Shown piece by piece: positions 29,688 through 38,089 of a stretch of 64,000 nucleotides of DNA. The position numbers were made by a program, and so were the translations under genes. The DNA lies in assembly GCA_023953775.1 (NCBI GenBank), contig JAMLJD010000007.1:25013-89012 (forward strand). Direction: 5' to 3'. The stretch is from Rhizobiaceae bacterium. GTDB lineage: Bacteria > Pseudomonadota > Alphaproteobacteria > Rhizobiales > Rhizobiaceae. The first letter of the stretch is position 1. The number at the start of each line of letters is the position of its first letter. Below the pieces are notes generated by a model, which worked only from the letters and a program-made list of their open reading frames with translations, made no database searches and was not told where the DNA came from.

Positions 29688-30525
29688 TCAGGCCCGCGCC
29701 GGCAGCGTCGGCAGCAGTTCGGCGAGGATCGACTGGATCTTGACCCCGCATCAGGCCTCCTTCATGATGTCCTCGATGGTGTCCGGCCGCTGGTCCGGGC
29801 CGCCGGTCGCCGTGTTGGTGATGGCGGAGATGCCGATCGTGCGCAGGCCGACATGGGCCGCGGCGATCACTTCGAGCACCGTGGATACGCCGACTGCGTC
29901 GGCGCCGGCGCTGCGCTGGAAACGCCGCTCGGCATTGGTCTCGAGCTCGGGGCCCTGCAATATCCTGGGCGATGCCGCGTCGTGACCTTGGCCCGACCCG
30001 CCGCTTCCGCAACCAGCTTGTGCAGCTCGCGGTCGTAGGGCTGGGCGACATGTCGGGGGAAGGAATGCCGATCGCGTCGTCATTGTGGCCGGCAAGTGCG
30101 GGCTGTTACCGGTGAAGTTCGTGATCATCTCGATCAGGCGACGTCGCCGCCGCGATAGTCGGCGTTGAGCCCGCCGGCGGCATTGGTGACGACGAGTTAG
30201 CACGGCGCGCCGTTGAGCCATTTAGGAAGTAGACGACTATGGCGATGTCGCGCGGGTCCCATCTCATAGATGTGGAGACGCCCCTGCATGGCCACGACAT
30301 ATACCGAACAGCGAGCCGATGACGAGCTGGCCCTTGTGCAGCGGCGCTGTCGACACCGGAAACCGTCGATCTCGCCATAGGGGATGATGACTGGATCGTC
30401 GATCGCATCGGCCAGGTGGCCGAGGCCTGAGCCGAGGATCAGGCGATATCGCACGGCGCGCTCGAGGCGATTTCACCGGAGGAGCATGCCCGCTCGACGC
30501 GCGCGGATTGGGTTTCAGTCGTCAT
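29688..30525 (-). pseudogene. Type I purine nucleoside phosphorylase, frameshifted
   Basis: Reconstructed product of about 279 residues of the trimeric, mammalian-like PNP class. Visible pieces: LGSGLGHLADAIDDPVIIPYGEIDGF (in part), a LVIGSLFG strand, VAMQGRLHIYE, TNAAGGLNADYRGGDV, FTGNSP, AGADAVGVSTVLEVIAAAH and IGISAITNTATGG. This class cleaves 6-oxopurine nucleosides with phosphate, giving ribose-1-phosphate derivatives. The start MTTETQSARVERA is at 30525, just after the amidohydrolase gene. Upstream deamination would make an adenosine-type substrate acceptable to it. Confidence 0.85.
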
Positions 30526-30549
30526 CGATCGTCCTTCCATATCGTGAAT

Positions 30550-31869
30550 TCAGGCGATGGTCGCCTTGATCTTCGGCGCGAGGCTGCGGACCTCGTCGAG
30601 CGTCCCGGCAATGTCGAGGCGCGTCAGCGCCCCGTCGCGCACCACCTGTTCTCCGGCCAGGAAGACGTGGCGGACGTCCGACTTGCTGGTCGAGTAGACG
30701 AGGTGGGCCACTTGATCGAACATCGGCACGGCGTGCGGACGGTTAACGTCCACCATCACCATGTCGATGAACTTGCCGACTTCCAGGCTGCCGAGACGGT
30801 CCCCGGCGCCAAGCGCCTTCGCGCCGTTGATCGTCAGCATGTCGAAGGCCTGGCGCGTCGAGATCAGGTCGGCACGGCCTGTGAAACCCTTGTGGATGGT
30901 CGCGGCGAGCCTCAGCGCCATCCACATGTCGAGGTCGTTGCCAGAAAGCGGTCCATCGGTTCCGAGCGACACGTTTATGCCGCGCTCCAGCATGTCCGGC
31001 ACGCGCGAAGCCGGAGGCGAGCTTCATGTTCGACATCGGATTGTGGGCGACATGCGCGTCTCTGGCGGCAAGGATATCCAGCTCGCTCGTCGTCGAGGTG
31101 GGACGCAACAGCGAGCACGGTCCGTCCATCGATGCAGCCGAGGTGGTCAAGGTGGCGCACGACCGGACCTACTCGTAGCGCGACGTGACGTCGTCCTGCT
31201 CGAAGCGCGTCTCGGCGCAATGGTGCAGAAGATGCCGCCGCATTCATGCTGGTCCAGGCGGCCTTGAGGTTTCGGGGCCGGACCGTGTAGGTGCCGTGCG
31301 GCATGGTGGCGAAGGAAAACGTCGTCCGCATCACCGAACTCGTCGAAGAAGCCGGGCTTCAGCCACGCGCTCACGTCGATCGATTGTAGCGCCGTGACGT
31401 TTACTGGGTCGAAGAAGATGCCGCCGGTCGAGACGCGCATGCCGACAGCGCGCGCTGCCTTCTACGGTCTGAACGGGTACCAGAACATGTCCATGACGGG
31501 AGGTGACGCTGCCGAGGAGCAGTTCGGCGAAGCCTGCACGCTGCCCAGATAGGAGGTGGGGCGTGACGAGATCGCTTTCGCCTCGGCCTTCCAGACGGTT
31601 CGGAGCCAGGGCTCGAGCAGGTCTCGACCAGGCCGCGGAACAGGCTGTCCGCCGCGTGGCAATGGGTGTTGACGATGCCCGGCATCAGGATATGGCCGCC
31701 CTCGTCGACGACCTTCGCCTTCGCCGCCTCGCGATCGGCGCGATGTCCGCCGATGATCCGATTGCCGTGATGCGGCCCTTGTCGACCGCCACGCCGCCGT
31801 CGGCGATGATCGGGAACCGGCGCTACTGGAGGTGACGACGAGGGCATTTCGAATGACGAGATCGGCCGC
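30550..31869 (-). pseudogene. TAD/ATZ-class amidohydrolase (adenosine- or methylthioadenosine-deaminase-like), frameshifted
   Basis: The C-terminal 150 residues are intact (LERGINVSLGTDGPLSGNDLDMW, GKFIDMVMVDVNRPHAVPMFDQV). Upstream fragments give the metal-binding NTHCHAADSLFRGLVE, LEPWLRTVWKAEAKA and HNPMSNMKLASGFAR, all hallmarks of the MtaD/TrzA/AtzA subgroup. These zinc enzymes deaminate or dechlorinate purines, triazines and related rings; adenosine or methylthioadenosine is the best guess from the neighbours. The N-terminal codons (ADLVIRNALVV) begin near 31869; the start codon itself seems damaged. Confidence 0.82.
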
Positions 31870-31871
31870 GT

Positions 31872-32778
31872 CCGGCTCTTCCTTGTACCACCACGAGATC
31901 GCCGTCAGCACGGCGAGAGCGTTGCAAGATAGGGCATCATGTCGGTGAACTGCTGCGGCATGCCGAGGCCCTGGATGATGTGAACGACAGGCTGTCGACC
32001 ACGCCGAACAGAAGCGTGATGAAGAACAGCGGCCACGCCTTTACCGCGCGTCAGGAGCACGGCGATCGGTGATCCAGCCCTTACCCGGCGCTCATGTTCT
32101 CGACGAACAGATTGACGTTGGCGATCGACAACTGTGCGCCAGCAAAGGCCGCACAGCGCGCCGCACATCATCAGGGCCAGCAGCCGCACCTTTGTCGGGG
32201 TTGACGCCTCCGGCCTTGAGCGCGCCCGGATTTTCGCCGGCGGCTCGGATGCGAAGGCCGAGCCTGTGGCGGGCAAAGAAGACATGCCAGCGCCGACGAG
32301 GATCAGCGACAGGCAGAACAGCGAAGGACTGGCCGTCGAGCAATGGCCCGAGCACGGGGATGCCCGCGAGCCCCGGCATATGGACGGCGCTGAACCCGGC
32401 GATGTCGGGGCTGTTGAACGCCGGTCAGCGCCGAAGATGACGCGCAGCAGATAGGTCGTCACGGCCCGGCGGCCAACAGGTTGATGGCGATCGAGGACGA
32501 CGATCGCATCGCCGCCGCGCCGTGCAGGTTGAACTCGGCGAAGACGACGCCTCCATCGCAAGGCCGCGAGCGCGGCGCTCAGGGCCCTGACATAGGGCGC
32601 GATCCGGCGAAGTAGGCGCCGACGACGGCAGCGAACGCGCCGGTCAGGATCATGCCCTCGAGGCCGATGCTGAAGACGCCTGCCCGTCGCAGATCGCGCC
32701 GAGCGCTGCGAGGAGCAACGGCGTCAGGAAGCGCGGCACGGAGGCCAGAAATACAGGGTCGAGGAGGAGATCGAGCAT
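31872..32778 (-). pseudogene. Nucleoside-type ABC transporter permease 2 (BmpB/YufQ class), frameshifted
   Basis: Start MLDLLLDPVFLASVPRFLTP at 32778 with a GGAGG site upstream. VFSIGLEGMILTGAFAAVVGAY is the family's conserved cytoplasmic loop. Later hydrophobic pieces are LALMMCGALCGL and FTDMMPYLATL, in other frames. It is one of the two membrane subunits of the importer. The exact 3' end is not clear because of shifts near 31880-31920, where the frame runs into the next gene. Confidence 0.8.
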
Positions 32779-32787
32779 CCGGACCTC

Positions 32788-33835
32788 CTACTTTTCGCTC
32801 GACGGCGGCGAGAGCAGCGCACCGGACGACGCGGCTTGCGATGAACAGGATGATGACCGCCTGCATGACTAGTGCGACTTCTGGCACTTCGGCGGCGCGT
32901 TCCATGCCCGCCGCCCCGCCTGATCGCTGCGAAGAAGAAGCCCGAGATCGGCACCAGCCACGGGATCGTATGCCGACAAGCAGGACGGCGACATGCGCCG
33001 GTCCAGGCGTGAAAGCGGCTGCACCAGCATGCCGTCGACGTAGCGGTGGTGGATGCCGAACACGGCAATCGCCCCGACGAGGCCTGCGATCGCTCCGCTC
33101 GTCGCAAGCGTCTGCAGCGTCAGCTTCGTCAATGGCAGCCCGACCGCGCGGCGAAATCGCCGGGACAACGGTTCAGCCGCGCGTGACAGCCGTGGGTCGT
33201 TCTGTAGCTGTAGACGATGGTCGCGACTGCAACGACGGCCACCAGGAGGATGCCGATGTCGAGGCGTACGCCCGGGAAGTAGGCAGCCAGGTCTCTGCGG
33301 CACGAGATGCACCGCACCATGCCGGACTACGTCGCGGAACGGGATGCGCCACCAGATAGGATGCGATGAAACGGATCGGGAAGTTGAGCATAGCGAGCGC
33401 CGACCAGCAGCGGCACGCCGACATAGACCCGCAGCACGCCCGCAAGCAGGGCCTGAAGCCGTCGGCGGCCATGCCGGCGACGATGGCGGACGCCAGCACC
33501 AGCAGCGGCGGCCCTGCAGCATGATCGCGACCAGCGCCGAGACCAGCCTCCGGCGATGAGTTGTCCCTCCCCGCCGATGTTGAACAGTCCGGCCCCGGGA
33601 AGCTCAGCATCACGGAAAGGGCCATGCCGATGATCAGCGTCGAGCGGCTGAGCGTCGCCATCAGGAAGGCAAAGGGCGACCGCCGAAGGCGCCGGAGAAG
33701 AAGCCCTGGATCGCCTCGCCGAAGGGCGCGCCGATCAGCAGCATCAGGCCGAACAGTATGGCGAATATCCAGGCCAGCGTGGCGGTCCATGCAGCAAGGT
33801 CACCGCCGAGAAGCTTGCCGGCGCGCGAGCTTCAT
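32788..33835 (-). pseudogene. Nucleoside-type ABC transporter permease 1 (BmpA/YufP class), frameshifted
   Basis: MKLARR at 33835 begins the gene; a fragment MATLSRSTLIIGMALSVMLSF and, one frame away, LFNIGGEGQLIAGG show the conserved loop of this permease class. Further pieces include AIVAGMAADGF, LPLTKLTLQTLATSGAIAGLVGAI, and a FGIHHRYVDGML segment. It stops (TAG) at 32788, ten bases before permease 2. At least half a dozen single-base shifts break it, but the hydrophobic pattern and conserved motifs survive. Confidence 0.82.
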
Positions 33836-33849
33836 GCCGCCTGCCTGCG

Positions 33850-35347
33850 TCAGACCGGGACGTCATCAGCCATTTTCTCGATGCTGTTGCGGTCGGCCTT
33901 ACCGCCGGCACCGCTTGACGACCGTCCTGAATACATCACCAGCACGCGGTTCGAGAGGCGCAGGACCTCGTCGAGCTCGGTCGATACCAGAAGCACGGCA
34001 TGGCCGCTGTCGCGCATCAACCCTCGGTATGGATCATTTCGATCTGCGCCGATGTCGACACCCCAGGCTCGGGCTTCGGCGATGACCAGCGCGGTTTCGC
34101 GCGACAGCTCCTACTGGATGACGAGCTTCTGCTTGCTGCTGCCCGACATGGTGGATACGAGCGTGAACCGGGGCCGCGGACCTTGATCTGGTAGCGCTCG
34201 ATCGCGCTGCGCGAACTGTACCATCGCCGAGCGGTCGAGAAAGAGGCCGCGGCGAGAACGCGCCGACGTCGTCGCGCCCCGCATTGGCGTTTTCCGCCAC
34301 CGTCGCGCCCAGCGCCATTCACGCTGCCTGTCCTCGAATGGCTGAGGCCGCGCGTTGGCGTGCGCCAACGTCGAGCGCCTCGATCCGCCGTCCTTGCCAA
34401 CTCGATCGTTCCGCCGGCCACCTACCGCAACCCGGCGATCGCCTGGATCAGCTCGGCCTGGCTGTTGCCGCTGACGCCGGCGATGCCGACGATCTCGCCC
34501 TGCCGGATATCGACCTGAGCGGTCCGACCTGCGCGCCGGAACCGGCGACCTGCAGGTCCTTCACCGACAGGACGAAGCAGGGTCCCGCTCGCGTGCGACT
34601 TGGCCGGATCGGCGGCGCAGTTCGCCACCGACGATCTCGCGGGCAATGCGATCCCTGGAGGTCTCCGCCAGCGGCAGCGAGGAGACCAGCTTGTTGCCGC
34701 ACATGACGGTCACGTGATCGGCGATCTCCATGACCTCGTCGAGCTTGTGGGTGATGATGACGACCGACTTGCTTACCGCCGCGAAGCTGCGCAGGATCGT
34801 GAACAGACGGTCCTTCTCCTGCGGCGTCAGCACTGCCGTCGGCTCGTCCAGGATGAGCACGGGAGGCGTCGCGGTAGAGCATTTTGAGGATCTCGACGAC
34901 CTGCTTTCTGCCGACAGCGAGGCTGCCCACCCTGGCGTCGAGGTCGATCGCGATGCCGTGCTGGTCGAAGCCGCCGCAGGCGAGCTTGCGCCGCGCCGCC
35001 GCGAAATCGACGAAGCCGAACAGCCTCGACCGGCTCGCCGCACAGGACGATGTTCTCCAGAACGGTCATCTCCTCCTGCAGCATGAAGTGCTGGTGCACC
35101 ATCCCAAGCCCGAAGTGCGGATCGCGTCCTGCGGCGATGCCCACCGCCGCCTTTCTCGTCGACCTCGATGCGGCCTTCGCCTTCGGCCTGATCAGCCCGA
35201 ACAGCACGTTCATCAGGTCGATTTGCCGGCGCCGTTCTCGCCGACAACGGCAAGGATCTTGCCGGCCTCGACCTCGACCGACACCGTCGTCGACCGCGTG
35301 ACCTGCGGGCCGAAGCGGACGCGGATGCCGTGCAATGCCGCATGCAT
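33850..35347 (-). pseudogene. ABC transporter ATPase with two nucleotide-binding domains (sugar/nucleoside importer type), frameshifted
   Basis: Reconstructed protein of about 500 residues. The first domain shows [10 protein letters not shown] (Walker A), [22 protein letters not shown] (Q-loop), [20 protein letters not shown] (Walker B) and [19 protein letters not shown] (H-loop). The second half is more broken: [18 protein letters not shown], then a degenerate site and a MADDVPV C-terminus with a stop at 33850. This is the architecture of BMP-linked nucleoside importers. The start [13 protein letters not shown] is at 35347, after a 170-base gap to the binding-protein gene that holds a terminator. 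Confidence 0.85.
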
Positions 35348-35400
35348 GGGATCAATCGCTCCTCAGTGTGCGCCGTCCATGTCATAACAGAACAGCAAAA

Positions 35401-35412
35401 TGACATTTGTCA
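35401..35412. promoter_or_regulatory. Palindrome TGACATTTGTCA between binding-protein and ATPase genes
   Basis: A perfect 12-base palindrome in an AT-rich spot 54 bases before the ATPase start. Read on the minus strand it contains TTGACAAAT, a nine-mer that recurs at 36675-36683 in the divergent promoter region. It may be an operator for the SorC-type regulator or part of an internal promoter. Statistical support cannot be given here. Confidence 0.35.
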
Positions 35413-35465
35413 ATCATGTTCCGGACAATTCTTACTTTAGGCCGCTCAATCTCGAACCGGGGCAC

Positions 35466-35496
35466 AAAAAAGCCGCCGATGCGGCGCACCGGCGGC
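35466..35496 (-). terminator. Rho-independent terminator/attenuator after the binding-protein gene
   Basis: Read on the minus strand: GCCGCCG stem, an 11-base loop, CGGCGGC, then TTTTTT. It lies 20 bases after the binding-protein stop (35516) and before the ATPase gene. Such a site would lower expression of the downstream operon relative to the binding protein, a common arrangement in ABC importers. Confidence 0.85.
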
Positions 35497-35515
35497 CCCA
35501 GGCTGAGCGCGAAGG

Positions 35516-36510
35516 CTACTTCGCCATCATCAGGATCGGTGAGCTTCAGCGTGCCGTCGGCGATCTGGCCGCCGACCTCGCGCATCTTGCCGCATCGGGT
35601 GATCGGCGATCAGGCACTTGCTGTCGGCCATCCCGCCTTCGTCCAGCGCGATTGCCGAGACGCCGCCTTCCTTGATGCCGAGCGTGGTGAAGATCTTCTT
35701 CTCGCCGGCCAGGATCGCGTCCACTGCGGCAGTCCAGCGCGACGTCGACCCGCTCACAGGCTCTGGTCGACGATGAGGCCCGGTATTTCGACAATGGTTG
35801 ACGTCGACCGAGAAGACCTTGAAATCGCCTTCCTTGGCCGCTTGAACACGCCGAAATCGCCGCCTATGGTCAGCGGTAGATGTAGTCCGCGCTTACCGCG
35901 TTGAGCGCGACGGCCTGCTCCCCGGGCGAACCGGGTCCGCGAACGGGTTCTCGCCGCCGACCCAGCGACCTCGACCTGGCGCCAGTTCACGGCCTCCACG
36001 CCCTGGGCGTAGCCGTCCGTGTAGCGGTGCAGGAACGGGATATCGAGCGCGCCGACGACGCCGACCGTGTTGCTTTCGGTCAGCAGGCCGCTGGCGCCAC
36101 GCCCATCAGGTGCTTCGCCCTATACTCGCGGAACACCGCGCAATGGACGTTGTCGGGCTGGTTCTCGATGCACTGGTCGACGATCAGGAACTGCGTATCC
36201 GGCGCGGTCGGCGCCAATTTCCCTGACGATGTCGGCGAATTCGGGCCGAGCATCACGACGATCCCGGCGCCCCTTAGCTGACAGCGGCGTTGACGTTCTC
36301 GATCCGCCTTGACGCGGTCTTGCTCGTAGGTCTTGACGTCCATGGCGCTTCTTGCCGGCCTCTTCGATGCCCGTCTTGCCCATCTTGAGGAACGCATTGA
36401 CGCCGAGCGTCGGGCGAGACATAGACAAGAAGATCATCGGTACTGGCGGCATTTGCCGCCATCATGGCGAAGCATGGTCGCGCCGGCTGCAAAGTTTTCA
36501 AACCACCCAT
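35516..36510 (-). pseudogene. BMP-family basic membrane lipoprotein / nucleoside-binding protein, frameshifted
   Basis: Reconstructed product of about 330 residues. Visible pieces: FAAGATML and MMAANAAS (leader peptide), DDLLVYVSP, LGVNAFLKMGKTGIEEAGKK, RIENVNAAVS, TQFLIVDQCIENQPDNVHCAVFREY, NTVGVVGALDIPFLHRYTDGY, VGGENPFADPV, FKVFSVDVNH and a KLTDP-MMAK end. This is the BMP (PF02608-type) fold that binds nucleosides and related molecules in the periplasm. It is the first gene of the operon, transcribed away from the cupin-SorC pair. Confidence 0.85.
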
Positions 36511-36718
36511 AATTGTCTCCGCTCTGCGGTTGCGCGTAGGAACGCGGCTTGGTCAAGGACGAGGGATCGTGTCCGGCGTGCCGCGAAAGCGGGTGAGATG
36601 CCTGACGCGCAACACTATCCGACCGATAGCCTTTGACAAGTAGCGCGATCTTGAATAGTACTGGCCAACCTATCTTGACAAATTTCTCTATTTCTAATGG
36701 CTTCCGGAGCACTGTACA
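36511..36718. promoter_or_regulatory. Divergent promoter region between importer operon and cupin-SorC genes
   Basis: About 208 bases, becoming AT-rich from 36625. Two TTGACA elements lie on the plus strand at 36633 and 36675. The first has a weak -10-like TAGTAC 17 bases later. The second is within TTGACAAAT, the nine-mer shared in inverted form with the palindrome at 35401-35412. Both transcription units presumably start here under control of the SorC-type regulator. The block has many indels, so base-level details are provisional. Confidence 0.45.
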
Positions 36719-37115
36719 GATGACGGCCAGCTTTCTTCACGCCTGCCTGACCGCGGCGAATTCTGGACGACCGAGCGGTGTCATATCACGGAGCTGCACA
36801 ATTGTGACGCCTCGGCCCGAGACCTCGCTCGCCGTTGCCCGTGTCGAGGCGGAGTCACCACCCAACTGCACAGGCTCGACGGCATCTGCGAGCGCTACAT
36901 CGTGCGCCGTGGCGAGGGCATTCTCCGAGGTCGACGGCGTGCGCCAGCCGCTGTGCGTCGGCGACCAGGCGGCTATCCCCGGGTGCCGCCTCCAGCGTAT
37001 CGGTAAATACCGGTGGCGGCGACCTGGAGTTCTACTGCCTGTGCACGCCGCGTTTCGTGCTGTCGAGCCATCGCGCGTCGACATGGAAACCGACACGTCG
37101 GAAGGCCGCCAATGA
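36719..37115 (+). pseudogene. Cupin-domain protein, frameshifted
   Basis: Fragments in three frames rebuild a single cupin of about 130 residues: GEFWTTERCHITELHN, AVARVEAG, GVTTQLHRLDGICERYIVRRGEG, EVDGVRQPLCVGDQAAIPG and GGGDLEFYCLCTPRF. The first cupin motif therefore has unusual spacing and only one clear His (QLHRL), while the second (GDQAAIP) is normal. It may bind a metal or a sugar phosphate. It overlaps the start of the SorC-type gene by four bases, so they are co-translated. Confidence 0.72.
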
Positions 37116-38083
37116 CCAGATCCGTCGAGCTTCATCGTCCACAAGGCCGCATGGCTCTACTACACCCACGGCCTGCGCCAGGAGGAAGTGGCGGAACGGC
37201 TCGACATCTCGCGGGGCATCCGTCGCGGCCTATCTGAAGAAGGCGCGCGAGGTCGGCGTCGTCAACATCTCGACCTCGACGGAGCTTTTCAGCGCCGGGA
37301 CTCGTTTGCCCGCCGGATCGAGGACCGGTACGGCCTCCAGTCCGTATGGGCTGCGCCGCAGGGGCCGGGCGAAATCGAGGACGAGAGCCAGATCCCCGTT
37401 CTCGGGGGCCAGCGTGTTTCTCGAACTCGTGCGCAAGGATGACCGCGTCGCGGTCGCTCTGGGGCAAGACCGTCTACCAGATCGCCGACGTCATGCCGTT
37501 CGCCGACCTGCGCGGCGTCACCGTGGTGCAGCCGCGGCAATCTCGGCGCGCCCTATTCCTACCGCCCTGGTTTCGAGCACGATGGAGATCGCGCGCCGGC
37601 TGAACGCTGAAGGGCATCAACCTCTACCACGTGCCGCTGGTCCTGTCCACCGAGGACCTCGCCGGTCAGCTCAAACGGGAACCGGTGATCCGCGAGCAGC
37701 TCTCGGGCATCTACGACTGCACGCTGGCGCTGTTTTCCGTCGGCAGCATCGACGGCGACAGCTATATCGTTGAATGCGGAGCGCTGGACGCGCGGCGAGT
37801 TGCGCGCCCTGCGCGAGAAGGGCGCGGCCGGCGCTATCGCCGGCCAGCTCATCGACGGGGCGGGCCAGATGCTCGACTGCGCCTACAACCGCAGGCTCAT
37901 CAGCCGACCTCGACGCCATCCGCCATTCCCCAGCGCCTCATGGTCGTCGGGCAGGACAACAAGCTCGGGCTGCCCAGGCGGCGCTGGCCGGCGGGCTGGC
38001 GACGCATCTCGTCGTCACCCATTCGCTGGCTGAAAAAGCTGCTGGCGGACACGCCGGACGCTCCTTCCACGTCACAGGATTGA
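37112..38083 (+). pseudogene. SorC/DeoR-class sugar-binding transcriptional regulator, frameshifted
   Basis: The N-terminal helix-turn-helix reads LYYTHGLRQEEVAERLDISR then SVAAYLKKARE across a one-base shift. The ligand-binding part shows EDRYGLQSVWAAP, KTVYQIADVMPFADLRGVTVVQP, STMEIARRL, NLYHVPLVLSTEDLAGQLKREP, CTLALFSVGSIDGDSYI and LMVVGQDNKLG. These are typical SorC-family effector-domain motifs; effectors are usually sugar phosphates. A deoxyribose- or methylthioribose-phosphate would fit the neighbours. Shifts look like single extra or missing bases, several in G or C runs. Confidence 0.82.
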
Positions 38084-38089
38084 AGACCG

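Noticed and set aside
33850..33873. MADDVPV as the start of permease 1
   Set aside because: The segment is the C-terminal end of the ATPase (KADRNSIEKMADDVPV with a stop); the permease start is the ATG at 33835.
28380..35900. Frequent CTTACC/TTACC strings in the frameshifted block as a systematic error or signal
   Set aside because: Several instances are in correct codons (for example LGKPED at about 29010), and the string also occurs in clean genes such as at 24119; no consistent association with shift sites.
36737..37144. A minus-strand frame opposite the cupin gene
   Set aside because: The plus strand rebuilds a cupin with recognisable motifs, while this frame shows none.
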